In this document: positions 1 through 12,899 of the stretch, piece after piece
How positions within the stretch are numbered: the first letter of the stretch is position 1
Layout: every line of letters starts with the position of its first letter
NCBI RefSeq assembly: GCF_016859285.1
Contig: NC_053408.1
Coordinates: 12,161,213-12,225,212, forward strand
Source of the DNA: Xiphias gladius
Taxonomy: Eukaryota; Chordata; Actinopteri; Istiophoriformes; Xiphiidae
DNA: 64,000 nt
Direction of reading: 5' to 3'
The notes under the pieces: model-generated
What the model saw: the letters and a program-made list of their open reading frames with translations, nothing else
What the model was told of the DNA's origin: nothing
Database searches by the model: none
Program-made: the position numbers and the translations under genes

Positions 1-399
1 AATCACAAAATAGTTCTACAAGATCTAATGGACTTTTACAACAGATAATTTTTAGTCAAATCTTTTGACATTTACTTGACATTTACTGACTCAGAGTGTC
101 ACACCTCCATATCGCAGTAAAGAAGGTGGCGAGTAAAATGTTACCATAACCAAGAGAAATGAGGGCCAAAACTACAGATATAAGACAAAAGTATTTCTCT
201 AACTACTCCACTGGATCTTATTCAATAACCACCACACTGGTTTTACTGGTCAGCTCCCAGGTATGAGTGTCTATACCAGAATGAGAGTGAAGAGAGACAG
301 TGTTGCTGAAGAAAAAAGAGAATCAGCAAAACCTCTAAAGGTGAAAATGTACAAACAGTTGACTTCAATAATGAACCAAATTTTTCCCCACGACGACAG

Positions 400-3300
400 C
401 TACTCGTTACCCAGGGGGCCGGTGGTGCCCTCCGAGCCAGTTCCAGTGCGGGAACCATCTGTGTGTGAGCCAGAGCTGGGTGTGTGACGGCAATGACGAC
501 TGCGGGGACCGCTCTGACGAACAGCTCAGCTTATGCTGTGAGAGTCATTTTGTTTGTTGTGTATGGCAAAGTCCTGTGGAAAGTTTGTATTTGTATTCTC
601 TCTGTATTTCATCGTCACCATCATTCATGCCTTTAACCACATTACTGCTCCAATCCTCATCCTAACTAACGCACTTAGTCTGAGGATTGATAAAATATTT
701 AGAGGATTTCCATGTGAGTAATTTGTCTCAGACATAGATAGGTGAATGAAAACAGATTTTTTTGCCTCTCTTCTTGAACGTGACCGAAGAATCTGGACAA
801 AAGCAGCTCTGCAGCTGCCTGCCCCCATTAACTCTTGGTCATAATTAAGTCAACGAAGATGCTGAGAGGAGGCAATTAATATTAGTCGTATGTTTTTAAT
901 ATTTTAACCCCTTGGAGATTAGTGTCAACTCAGATTTGTTTTGGTTTCACCAGTGAATGTCACCTGTGAGATGCCGTCCAGGTTCCGCTGTGCCAATGGC
1001 TACTGTATCTACTCTGGCCTGCTGTGCAACCAGAAGGACGACTGTGGAGACGGCAGCGACGAGAGGGAAGAGCTCTGTATGACTCTCATGCACACACATC
1101 CCAGTCTGTGTAGTTGTTGCAGGTTTATTTTGAATAGAAATATTGCTCCTTACCCATTGGCGGTGCTATTTATGCATAACAGGCACTGTGTGTTAACAGC
1201 AACATCCTCATTCACCTGTTTTAATCTGTTTCTTAAATCCTCCTGAGCTGTAGCAGAACTCAAATGTGATGAAATCATTTTTGAAACGGGGTTTTTCTGT
1301 TTCAAAGCAAAGACCAAACACTTGTATCACTGAGGCATTCAAATGTTGTTATTTCAAAAAGTTGTGCCTCTATATGTAATACATTAGGTTTTGATTACAG
1401 TACAGTACTGTTGTTGTGTTTTTAATAATAAAAATGCTTTTTCTCCCTTTTTAAACATAGCCATAATCAGATTTGTAATAAATTCAGGTTCATTAAATGC
1501 ACCACTAATCATCAGGTTCTGGGCTCACCGAGGATTAGTCCAAACAACACTAATGCCTCCTGAACCTTCCTCTCTAAGGCCAGTGAAATGGGAAATTCCA
1601 AAATGGCATCAGTGTCTGCACAGGACACAAAGCCTGAAACATACAAGGGATAAGGAAGTAGTCTGTTTTATAGAATTGTTACACAATCAGCTTTAACATC
1701 AATCAGAGCAAATTATTTTGAGAGGAGATTAAATAGTTAGGCTCAGAGCAGAGGTGGACATTGGCTTGCTCATCGAAATCCATTTGTTTTTAGGGAGGAG
1801 ACAGTAAAGACAGAGGGGAAGATGTGGAGAAGCCTCTGGCTGAATCAGTAGATAGTATACGGGATGGTGTCATGTCAGAGTATATAAGTATGTGTCTACA
1901 CTTGAGCACTTGACTGTGTGAGAGAATTCCTGTATGTACACATATCTCAGCCCACATATACTGTATGTGTACATGTGTGTCTGTGTGTATGCATGTGGGT
2001 GTTTAATCTAATGGGCAGTCCGTTCACAGTCTTTTTTTTTTTTTTATCGTTAATGTTATTGTGTTTTGTTTTGTTTTTTGACAGTTGGGGATTAAAGAGC
2101 GACACTGTAGAGAAAGCTCTGAATTCAGTCTTAGATTAGTGGAGGCGATCGTGTTTCCACAGATGGGGTGTATACCCACTCAGCCTTCCCTGCATACTTG
2201 TGTTGACGACTCCCTCCAACTGTGTCCTTCTCAGGCCGCGAGCCCACGCTGCCCCCCTGCACACTGGAAGAGTTTAAGTGTTCCAACGGACACTGTGTGA
2301 ACCTGCCATACGTATGTGACCACAATGACAACTGTGGGGACCGCACTGACGAGTTAGGCTGCAGTGAGTAGCACGACAAAACACAAATTCACCCACTGGC
2401 AATATCCTGTTTTAATGCCAGTGTAAAGTCAGTTATTAGATATTGAGATAACACTATGAAACCTTTTGGATAACAAAAATGTGACCTAATGTTTCAAAAT
2501 GACAGATAACTGCATCTTTCAAATTTTTAAGCAGAGATTTAAGGTGTTTTCTGTTCAGTATGTTAAACTTAATTATAGTTAGAATATGTACACCGATAAT
2601 GGCAAAAACTGTGATCAGATCAAATGTCAAGACCAGAGCAGCACATCACATTCAACAGAAACAAAAAAAATGGATTGTATAATAACAAGAAAAAGATGTC
2701 ACAATTATGACATACGTATTGGATAATTACAATCACATGAACATGTGGTCTTGTATGGAAGTATGTTGCAATCGCCAACATATACTCGCTAATTTTGACT
2801 TCCGTGCCGTGTAATTATGACCTTCCATCCTTCCGTTTTCCACTGCTTATCTGGAGCCGGGCTGCAACCTGATTATGACTTAACATCTCATAATTATCAG
2901 TCAAGATCTTGTAATTCTGAGGAATGGATCTCACAATTATGATGGATATGGCTGTAATTATTGTGGGGCCTTTTTCTTATAATATGCCATATAATCCATA
3001 CCTCATTACAAGATCTTTTCTCACAATTTATCTATAATGCATTTTGGTTTTAATTCCACTCCTTCATAGTTTTTCAATGCTGAGCTGCTCTACCTGGGGC
3101 CATAACACTTCAGGTGGACAGACGTATCTCGTTGTCTGGTCTATATATGGTCACATGAAGATTCACTGCAGCAAATCATTTTGAACAGATTACTGGATTA
3201 TGGTCAATAGTTGCATTATTCTGCCCATGTAAACAAAGTAAGTAGGTCTATAATTTGGCTCAAGACAGAAGCTGTTTTAAATGTGTTTTAAATGTGCTTT

Positions 3301-6300
3301 CTTTATCATGCTTCAGATTTTGGTGACGATCGCAACTGTGAGGAGAAGCTGTGCCAGCACGAGTGCACCAACTTGAACGGCACTGGTTTCATCTGCTCCT
3401 GCAGACCCGGATACAGAGTGGACCCAGACAGCACCTACACCTGCCTGGGTACACACACACACACACAAACACACACACACGCACACTCTTGGTGCCTTTG
3501 AGAGCGCTCCCTCTTTTCTCTCACTCATACACGCATGTCTGCACATGGATGAACACATCAACAAAATTTCTCCGAAGACATCACTATTCCAGTTGAAGAT
3601 CTGGTGGGTAAAACCATGCCTGTCAGATCCGCAGAGCAGGGAAAACATGACCAGAAGTTTACTTTTCTCTTTCAGACATCAATGAGTGTGAGGTGTATGG
3701 CACCTGTCCTCAGGTCTGTAAGAACACCAAAGGCGGCTATGACTGTGAGTGCGCCCCTGGGTACAGGAAGGTGGGCAACGGCAAGATGTGCGAGGCTGTG
3801 GGTGAGAACAATCTTTTACTAAGCGTAAGCAGACCTAAGTAGATGGGTCACCGAAATTGATTTTTTTTTACCTCACTTGGAGGAAGTGGGAACAGATACA
3901 ACAGGCCTCTGTCAGTGGCTCATTAATGCTGTGCTGGTAAATCTGGTTAGAAGGGGTGCCCCTCTTTTCATTCTCCTACTGTAAATTTCTACCAAGAAGA
4001 CCGCTGTTTTGTGACATTAAGGAAATTCTAGTTTCTGCTGCTGTTGAAATCCTATTTAATCTCATCGCCACAATGTAGGCCTCGTGTTTGTTTGGCATTA
4101 TTAACTTTACAAAGTACATTTATAATTTGTGGTTTCTATATAGAATTTTGGAGAAATACAGAGTAGATATTAAACAAAAAGAAAAATGAAGATGCATGCC
4201 TACATGATCATTTTACTGGTAGAGAGACTACTCTTAAAAAATCTCAGGTTTAATCCAATCTTTCAATGTGTCCATCCACGAAATGTTTCTGAACAGTGAG
4301 ACCGAACTTTTGTTTTCCTATTACTACGTCCCTGTAGTTAGAAGAATCAGCAAAATGCCAAAATCAGGTAAATGTCCGTGTCTCCCTCAGGAGCGACTCC
4401 CCTGCTGCTTCTACCAGAGAACATTCGTATCCGGAGGTTCAACCTGCAGACGGAGGCCTACCATGACTTATTCCAAGAAGAGGAGCACATCATGGCTCTG
4501 GACTATGACTGGGACCACAACAGCACTGGGTTCAGTAAGACACACACAAATTAATACTATATATTGCAGACTTAGAAAAAAAGAAAGACAACTTGGTCCT
4601 TGCTTTGAAAAACAGTAGTAACAAATCTTAAATCGTGTTTGATGATGTCTTTGTGCTTTTTTCAGGTATGTTGTACTTCACTGTGGCCAGTAAGGACTCT
4701 GTGCCAGGTGCCATTAAGAGAGCATACATACCTTCGTTGGATGATGGCAGTAACAACATCGGTGCTGCTGTGGACCTCGGCATCAAATACATCACCAGAC
4801 CAGACGGAATCGCCGTGGACTGGGTGGGCAGGTGCGTTTGCGCTGAAGTTACTGAAGTACCTTCAGCACTGTGGTGCCTCAAGTTTGATCATAGTCTATC
4901 AGTTAAGACTATTTTTTTCATTTACACGAGTGTGATGCCAATTAAAACCTATGATCAAATTTAAAAAAGGACAGCAGTGCCAGTAAAAGGGTTGCCCTTC
5001 GGTAAAGCACTTATAGTGTGTACTGTACTACTGTACTTTAAAAAATACAGCTTCTTGATAGAGTTTGCATTTGTCTAAGCATGTGATGTGAAGAGTTATG
5101 TATTTTTTTCTCATTTTAGAAACCTTTACTGGGCAGATTCCAGGGTGAAGCGGCTAGAGGTGGCCATGTTGGATGGACGCTACAGGAAGCACCTAGTCAA
5201 GACTGAGCTAGGTCACCCATCTGCTGTGGCTGTCAACCCACGACTGGGGTAAGACAGACAGGGCTACCACATCTGGCTCTAAGGAACTATTTGATATATT
5301 GCTTTAATTTAGAGAGTTAATTGACTTTGAGGCAGTTTATTTATTTTCTGTCACTTTGTGTTGCTTAACTTGTACATCCAAATATTACACACAATCATTT
5401 GTTAGTAAGATTTTGTTTCCCTCGAAATATTTGTCGATTTTCCTGAACTAAAACGGTAAGATATGGCAGACATTTTTCTATTTTTCTCCTCCCATGTAAA
5501 TTCTCTGTTAGAGAAGTGCAATTCCAAAGATGATGTTATATATATATCTGCAATGGAGAAAACCTTATAGGTGGGACCTACTGTATAACCTATCACATCT
5601 CAGAGACCAGTGCTCACACCTCTGCTGTGTTTCTGCAGGATGTTGTACTGGGCAGACCGTGGCGACGCAGCCAAGATTGAGTGTTCTTGGCTGGACGGTC
5701 AGGAAAGGAAAGTCCTTGTGGGTGACGGCCTGGGTTGGCCTACTGGCCTATCAATCGACTTCACCAACGGTGACAGAATCTACTGGTCTGACTCGAAGGA
5801 AAGCCGCATAGAGTCTGTTCTGCCTTCAGGAGAAGAACGTAGAGCTGCCCTCTACATAGGTGAGGATGAGATTGTAAACGTGAGACTTTAATTAAAATGA
5901 TTTGGCACATATCCTGTCTAGAGGAGAAATATGTTCCTAAGTGACCTCAAATGCTGCATGTTTGAATGTGGATGGGTGATGTAGAATCTTGAGGATTGCT
6001 AAAATTTCCGGTTTCCATCAGTTCACTTTTTCACTTGGGATTTTGTTCATCTATGGTGCACCCTGTGTAGATGTGAGGAACCCCTTCAGTGTGAGTGTAT
6101 TCGAGGACCATGTTTACTGGAGCACTCAGGAGAAAGGCGAGGTGTTCCGCCAGGACAAGTTTGGCCACGGAGCCAAGACCAAGCTGCTGACTGCCGGGCC
6201 CTGGCTGACCCAGGTCTCTGTGTACCAGCAGCAGAGATACAACTCCATAGCCAGTAAGCCGCACACTCACCCACAGCACATACAGTATTTACACAAACTG

Positions 6301-9300
6301 CACTATATTAATCTTGTGGAATAATGTGCATAGGGTGTTTTTGTTCATACAGTATGTCACACTGATTAAATAACGTATTATTGCTTTTTATTTTTAAATT
6401 AAGAATTGTCTGTTGCTATTTTATTGTTGACTGATATATTTCTTTTATGTTTCTCGAATCAATAATCTGCTAAGAAGAAAAGTGTAACTGCAGGACGTTA
6501 GCCATGATCAACACATCTCCATTCTTTTCAGATTACCATTTTAAGTTTTAAACTTTAAAACTAACAGTAAGTCCTGCTCTTTAACTTGTTGAAATGGAAG
6601 AATCAGCACAACCCTTCTTGTCTCTGCAGTGAAGAATCCATGTAAGGGAACCTGCAGCCACCTGTGCTTGCTGCGACCGGGAGGCTACACCTGCGCCTGC
6701 CCGGAGGGCACCAGCTTCATCCCCGGCAGTAACACTGAATGCGATGCTGGTAAAAAATAAATTGTGTTCTTATTATTAATTTTCTTCAGAATGTGTCATA
6801 AAAACATGGGGTATCATGCATTGAAGTTGCAGAAATTAATCTATGATCGTAATTGCAGCAGAATGAATTGAATTTAGATTATTCTCTCCTGTCTCCTTGC
6901 ATGATGTTTATAGCTAATGGGGCCAGATATCCAAACGAATCCAGAAACGTCTAGTAAAGAGGTTATACAATGTAAAATACCAGTACAATAATAACTACTT
7001 TGTCTTAATCATGGTGGACAGAGTGGATAAAGACAATATGCAGGAAAAAAGGGACCAGAAAGTCATAAATCAATGCGATTTACCCAAAAACTAAAATCCA
7101 TCCCAATCTACAACCCACTGATAATACTTTTTCTGCAACAGGACAGTAGAAATCATTTGCCAAGTTAAAATAATTGTTCACATGAAACATCTCAGGGTTT
7201 GATCCACCACCTACCATGCCACCACCATGTCAGTGTCAAAATGGAGGCACCTGCTACTTTGATGACAACAAGGCTCTCTGCAAGTAAGATTTCTTTTTTA
7301 GTCTTTACAACTGGAAATTGAGAGTGGACTAGAAAAAACACCATGAAGACATGACCTCCCGTGCAATCATAACAAAATGCTAAAAACTGATGCACAGACA
7401 AATGTATTAGTCCAGTTACCAAGTAGTGTAAGTGAGAGCAGAGGTTTGAAATGTTACAATTCTAATGTTTGTATTTTGGTTCACAGATGTCCTCCAGGCT
7501 TTAAGGGAGAATACTGCCAGACAAACATATTCGACGTGGTTGCATCCTCAGGTATATTTGATTTCATAGCCAGAAATATAACATCACAACATCCAAAGTC
7601 ACTCGTAACCGGCAAAACTTGATCTTATTATTAAGAAGCGCCTTTTGTCCATGTTCCTCCGTCTCAGCTGGAATAGCCATCGGGGTGACCGTAGTGATTG
7701 TGGTTCTGCTAGTTGCTCTGGTCTATACTGCCAGGAAGAAGCCCAACCTGCTGGAGAGGCTGCAGAATAACTTGCCCTCCTTGCCCAGTATGCCCAGTAT
7801 GCCATCTATTCCCACCCTGGCAAGCTTCAGGTGAGATGGAGCCAGAAGCGAAAAGATACAGTAGATGGTTTTTGCTTTCAGAAATTTCATATCTGAAATA
7901 TTTATTTCCTAAATAACATTTCCACAGTTTTTGACAAGTAACAACTAGTACTACCAAATAAGACTGAAAGCAAATGACTTCATTGTTGAAATTGAGTTTA
8001 ATTAAATGCTTTCAATATAAATAGACTATTGCACTAGGTATACTTCTTCTGTTTTGTTGTCAGGATATGTTTTTTTTTATTATTTACCATAATCTGTTAC
8101 AGCTGAATGATACACTGTTTGTGTGTTGATGATTCCCAGAAATGGTTTGACTCGCAGTGCACCGAAAACAGAAGGCAGTGACACAAGGGTGGATTCAGAA
8201 GCGGTCAGTAGCACAACGGCCGTCCAACTCAAACCACTCCATCAACTGCCAATGATCAACTCTCGAGGCCTCGTATAGTTATTTTCTTGTTCTGTCTACT
8301 TTTTGTCCGATGTCAGGTTCCCTCTATGTCTGTTTCCATGGTGGACAAGGAGGGGAAGAGTTTTGAGAACCCGGCATATGAAGCTGGAGAACAACTCGCT
8401 TCCAGCAGCATGGTGACGGCCATGTCTGCTCCTGGTGGAACAAACGAGGTCAGTAAGCAGAAATCACTGCTTGCCCGTAGACTGCATTGATTCTGCTCGC
8501 ACTGTGCCTCCTTATGCTTGGTATCTGCATATATGTGACATACAACACGGTAACATTTTGCTGCTATGCTATGATATTTTTGATATAAACTTACTGTAAT
8601 TCTTGTACCTGCTGTTTTTATTTTGTTTTAACGTTGTGCTAAAAAAGGAAAAACACGCTGAGGCTTGTGTTCCTGTGTTTTCCTTCCTCAGGAGAACATG
8701 GATAATCCCTTGTATATGGGAGAAGTTCAGGTTGTGGAGGAGCCCACAAGAAGTGCAAACAAACCTGCCACTGCCAACAAGGTGGGTTTCACATCCATCA
8801 TCAAGTTAAAGTCACACCAAATGTTTTTCACATCTAATAGCTCAAGGCTTTTTGTTCTAAATTATGAAAACCACATCCAAGAAAATGCAGAGAATGAGAA
8901 AATTATCACATAATAAATCTTATTATAAATGTCAAAATACTCAAATGCAGCTCTTCAGGTTTTACTGTCGGAACCCCTGAGCGTTTTATTTGTTTTGTTC
9001 TGTGATGATCCTCAGCTACTATGATAGCCCTTTAAACTGTTATGTTTTTTTTCTTCCTTGTGCCCATTTTAGGATGCTTTTGAGAACCCAGTATACAGCT
9101 CCGAGACAGAAGACGCTGACGTCACTGCTGCACAATCAGCTGCTTCGAGTGTTCAGGTAGTCATGGAGACACGTGTAAAATCTTATGTTTACCGCTCGAT
9201 ATCTGCCAACATGAATAAATTCCATGCCTCGAATATTGAAAATTTGCAAGTAAAGGTATGAAATGAAATATCCAAGTGGACTATTTTGTCAGAGGTGTTG

Positions 9301-9750
9301 TCAGAGTAGATGTCAAGGTGGTGAAGTCTTTGGGATTTTGTGGGTTTTTTTTTTTTGTTTTTTTTTGTCTATATATGTCTATATATGCATACAGTATGTG
9401 CTCAGTTTTTTGACGCATTTAATTTCTTCTTTTCCCAGCAGTTTGAACCTACTGGGGATGACAGTTTTGTGCCTTTCATAAATCCCACATACACGGTGAG
9501 TCCAGAATGACAATAAGTGAGATGATCATGCAGCTTTAAGTGTCTCAAAACACTGTCGTTCTGGATTTAATGCGACTGGATGAACTTCTCTGTGACATGC
9601 AGAGCTGTAAAGGTTCTGTACAACATCAACCAGCGGGGAAATAATATATTTCATTGGAAACAATATATGTCATTGTTGCCATTTTAGTTAATCATTGTGG
9701 TCTTCCAGCAGGAACACACACAAGCACCCGGTCCTGATTCTTACATTTGA
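400..9750 (+). CDS. LDL receptor-related protein, LRP2/LRP13-like (3' part of gene)
   Basis: This is the C-terminal part of a large endocytic receptor that binds lipoprotein-type ligands outside the cell; the 5' exons lie off the window. Exons, read directly: 400 or 415-537, 954-1076, 2235-2363 (three LDLa repeats with C...[12 protein letters not shown]-type calcium cages); 3317-3448, 3676-3801 (EGF, then calcium-binding EGF starting DINEC); 4391-4534, 4666-4831, 5120-5248, 5639-5859, 6071-6253 (propeller, with LYWAD, LYWADRG, IYWSD and VYWST blades); 6630-6749, 7196-7283, 7487-7551 (EGF modules); 7668-7830 (membrane span starting [10 protein letters not shown]); 8140-8203, 8317-8448, 8692-8781, 9073-9156, 9439-9495, 9709-9750 (tail). 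Phases join without a stop to give 792 codons. The tail carries FENPAY, MDNPLY, FENPVY and FINPTY. The module order and the proline-leucine-rich stretch after the membrane resemble LRP2. Fish Lrp13, a vitellogenin receptor, is the other candidate; I cannot separate them without the 5' half. Confidence 0.87.
2640..2965. repeat. Degenerate 'attatgac' AT-rich repeat in LRP intron
   Basis: Variants of aattatgac and cataattat recur many times in this LRP intron, spaced irregularly. A fragment at about 2823-2870 (cttccatcc...cactgcttatc) resembles a common dispersed fish repeat. No coding potential is seen. A related AT-rich repeat lies at about 10920-11145. Confidence 0.5.
3450..3488. repeat. CA microsatellite beside an LRP splice donor
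   Basis: An interrupted (CA)n run starts directly after the splice donor of the first EGF exon (exon end 3448). Length changes here would fall inside the donor region. Confidence 0.85.
7668..7830 (+). other. LRP transmembrane and juxtamembrane exon
   Basis: One exon encodes about 20 hydrophobic residues ([20 protein letters not shown]), then a basic stop-transfer RKK. A repetitive cytoplasmic stretch follows in which Ser-Leu/Met-Pro triplets recur ([14 protein letters not shown]). At DNA level this is a short imperfect tandem of the unit CCCAGTATG. Human LRP2, as I recall it, has a similar Leu-Pro-Ser-rich stretch just inside the membrane, which favours LRP2-type ancestry. Confidence 0.85.
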
Positions 9751-10070
9751 CGGGAGCTCTACGTCAGAGATCAGACTGGACCACAATTGGACCACAATTC
9801 AAGACAATCATTTCAAACCCTGACGGACCTGGAACAAATCAACCAAGACAGCTTGTTAAATACAAATATATTTTGTGTCAAACACAGACTTAACTTTAAT
9901 TTCAATGTAGCTGTTTGTGTAAAAAAAACAAAACAATCTTAGACATGATTTAATGAATAATGTGAATAAAAACTTGTAAATGTGTCAATGATTAATGGTT
10001 TGTTTTGTATCTTTTTGTAACTTTTGTAAATTTTGATTTAAGAAAGTTAAATATTAAAACTGCTTTTATC
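9751..10070 (+). other. 3' UTR and poly(A) signals of the LRP gene
   Basis: After the TGA at 9748-9750 the sequence becomes AT-rich and non-coding. An AATAAA at 9965-9970 is a good poly(A) signal, and an ATTAAA lies about 90 bases further on. The transcript probably ends between about 9985 and 10080. Confidence 0.7.
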
Positions 10071-10079
10071 ATCATCGTG

Positions 10080-11200
10080 CATCTGTGTCTTTGTTTAGTA
10101 AAAGCGCAATGACTGGACTGCAAATGTTATGAGATTTTACATTAAAATTCCAGATTTTAAGACCTTCAGATTAGATTAAGGCCCCGGTACTGAGCGCTTC
10201 ATTTGATTAAACAAAGATCCATCCTATCTGTCATTGGACGGTGCACATATCACAGGGGGATCTGTCATCAGGACAAGACTGAAGCTCCCACTGGTGTAAT
10301 CCACTCACTCATCACAGATAGGACTCTGATCCCCAGCTACTGTATCTGACCCACTGAACTAAGATGAAATGCTTTGTCATCATCCATCTAATCACACCGA
10401 GAGACGCAACTGGGGACTCAGATCAAGGGACAGCAACAAAGATATCTGCTCATCCTCTCACACTGTCTGAACTCATCAAGGTCTGGTTGAGCTTGCAACA
10501 ACTAGGCCAACCAGCAAAGGGACAACAAAAAAAGTGAAAAGGGCAAAGATGGAAAACAAACAAGTGGACAGAAGGAGTGAAGGGTGGAAACAATAGGCAA
10601 GGAGGGATGTAAAGAGAACTGTGACAAGTGTGTTCTGTGTTCTGTGTGTATTATTTTTGTTCTGCAGTTGTGGTGAGTTGAATTATTTGTAATGGGGTGA
10701 AAACACAGAGAACATTATGGCAATTACATTTCAATTTCTTTAACAACATATGGCCATATGTTGCACTTGGCCACCACAAGGGGGATGAACTTTTTCTTCC
10801 TCATTCAGCCACGCGGTTAATGGCAGGTGTCTGACAAAGACACAAACTGGGCGGCTTTGTCAGAAGCCCAGTGTTTAGTGTTTATTTTAACACGAGGTTA
10901 TGGTTAGAATGGAAGCCCATATCTTCCAGGAAAAGAAAAATCAGACGAAAAATTACGACAATAAAAAAAAATACTCATGGTAAGTCAAATAATAAGTCAA
11001 TATTATGAAACATTTGGTCATATTACATGACATAATAAATCAAGATTCAGACTTTCCAGAAAATCAAAATTGTGAGATGAAAAGTTATAATTGTGAGAAA
11101 AGTTTGACTTGCGAAGTGAGAATTATGAGATACTAACTCAAAACTCATCATTCTACTACCTCACGCACAAATGTGCAAATGTAGAGAAGGTAAGCTTATT
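10080..11200. other. Intergenic stretch, no gene seen
   Basis: Between the end of the LRP gene and the GA-rich segment I see no conserved coding exon on either strand. The stretch from about 10920 to 11145 holds irregular copies of motifs such as ataattgtgag and aagtcataata, the same style of AT-rich degenerate repeat as in the LRP intron at 2640. Confidence 0.5.
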
Positions 11201-11319
11201 GTGAACCATCCTTCCCCGATACGCATGTTCTCTTCCAGCTACCGTCTCTCAAAGACAATAGCGGCAGTACAGTAGGGGAATCTTGGATGTGATGTGTTTA
11301 CCAGGAGCCCTTGAAGGCA

Positions 11320-11332
11320 GCACGGAGAGGGG

Positions 11333-11366
<34 letters not shown>

Positions 11367-11605
11367 AAACTGACTGACAAAGGGGGAAGGGGAGGCTCGT
11401 TGAGCGATAGATTGGACGGAACGGAGAAATAAACCCTAACCCTGCGCCAGTCATCTGGAGGCAGAGAGAAATACAGAGAGAAAGGAGGGAGAGAAAAGAC
11501 AAAAGGAGGCAGACGGGTGTTATCACAGAAGCGCTGTCGGGTCTTAGAGAGAGGGGACAGACAGAGAGAGACACGCACGCTGAGGCTGAGAGGAGCCTCA
11601 ACGAG
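11320..11605 (+). promoter_or_regulatory. Candidate non-coding first exon of mpp3
   Basis: A purine-rich segment with a GA microsatellite (about 11335-11365) ends in a strong splice-donor match, acgag/gtaagg, with the exon end at 11605. The mpp3 exon that carries the start codon has its own acceptor at 20674/20675, so at least one upstream non-coding exon must exist. This is the best candidate I found, which implies a first intron of about 9 kb. No TATA box is obvious. The upstream limit is a guess and there is no transcript evidence. Confidence 0.3.
11335..11365. repeat. GA microsatellite
   Basis: An uninterrupted (GA)n run of about 30 bases lies inside a longer purine-rich tract. Reverse-strand reading frames rich in Leu-Ser here are products of this composition and not genes. 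Confidence 0.85.
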
Positions 11606-12479
11606 GTAAGGATGTTTTCTCGTCTGCACTGACTTAACTCAGTACATTTTTTCAGTGTCTATTTGTATGTGTGAGTGTGTGTGTGGAAAAGCGAAATTGA
11701 TAGCTCCAGGGACACTTAAAGGTTAGTCTTAATTTACTCTAATCTAGACTAAGCAGCCTTATTCTATTATGAGCATACGCTCTATGAAATTCAAATGATT
11801 TTTTTTTTTTTTTTTTTAAGGCTTTTTATGAATTGAGGCTTCCAGTTTTCATGTCTGAGTAAACCATGTGGATGCCGGACTGTGCTGCATGCTAATGAGG
11901 TGTGTGTCACCTTTTGTTTGATTGCCAACTCCAGCACTAGATTAAATTGGTATAGAAGAGAATATTGCATGTGGTTGTACACCATCTTAGACCGTGTGAG
12001 CTAATTAAATGACTACAAATGACCATTCCCCTTCTGTTAATATGAAAGGGGGAAGCTGATCGATATTAACACAGCACGGCACAGTACCTGGTGACCTCAG
12101 TGGGAGGTTGGCTGTCAGGACGGGCCTTTACCTATGACTTGGTCAGGCTTTGCTGCAGGGCAGGACCGGCTCTGTTTTATGGCTTTATTGGCTCTCAGGA
12201 GGAGCAGGAGAGCCAAAGAGATTCAATGAAGGTCAGGATCATGCCCCGTGGTTTTGGTGAACAAAGATGCAAGGAAAAACGTGTGCCAGTTAGGGGACGG
12301 AAACTCAGCCCATTTGTATGATTTCGTTGCTGTGTTTTAGGTGAAAATGAACTTGTTATGTAAGTGAAACAGATGAATTGATTGGTAAGAGGACATAGTT
12401 TGTAGGCGAGCATTTTGTAGTTGGAGTTCTCGGTGGCCTGGGCCAGAACTTCTGTTTGAAACGACCGTTAAGATGTCTT

Positions 12480-12860
12480 GTTGGAAAGTCAAGCAAACAA
12501 CTTCAAAGAGACAAAAAAAAAGAAAAAGAGACCGCAAAAAGATGCACAAAGATCACAAGGAGACAAAATGACCACATAGAGATGCTAACCGACTACAAGA
12601 GACGCAAAGCAGCCTCAAAGAAATGCTGAATGACCACAAAGTGACTAAAAACAGCTACAAAGAGACGTAGAGCAGCCTCAAAGAAATGATGAATGACCAA
12701 AAAGAGACTAAAAATGACCACAAAGAGACTAAAACAGCTAAAAAGAGATGTAAAACAACCTCAAATAGACTAAAAATTATTATAAAGAGACACGAAAGTA
12801 TATCAAAGATGAACAAATTGACTTCAAAGAGACAAAAAGCTACAAAGAAGTGCAAAACGC
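12480..12860. repeat. Degenerate minisatellite, 'acaaagagac' type
   Basis: The core acaaagagac recurs roughly every 20 bases with many substitutions (variants include caaagagactaaaa and cctcaaagaaatg). Some higher-order order is visible, for example two copies of a block containing agcagcctcaaagaaatg. It opens a Lys-rich frame on the plus strand and a Phe/Leu-rich frame on the minus strand; both are repeat artefacts. Confidence 0.75.
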
Positions 12861-12899
12861 CCGTGAACGATGTGTGTCCATCATTTGTAGTCACTCGTT

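Noticed and set aside
263-487. 74-codon frame at the left edge
   Set aside because: It crosses the first LDLa exon in the wrong frame. The Cys pattern of the LDLa repeat and the phase of the next exon fix the correct frame.
11239-11629. Two overlapping 120-126 codon minus-strand frames
   Set aside because: They are Leu/Ser-rich because they read a GA-rich tract backwards. No family is recognisable.
12480-12860. CRISPR-like array
   Set aside because: The units are irregular, spacer lengths vary, repeats are not identical, and the DNA is vertebrate.
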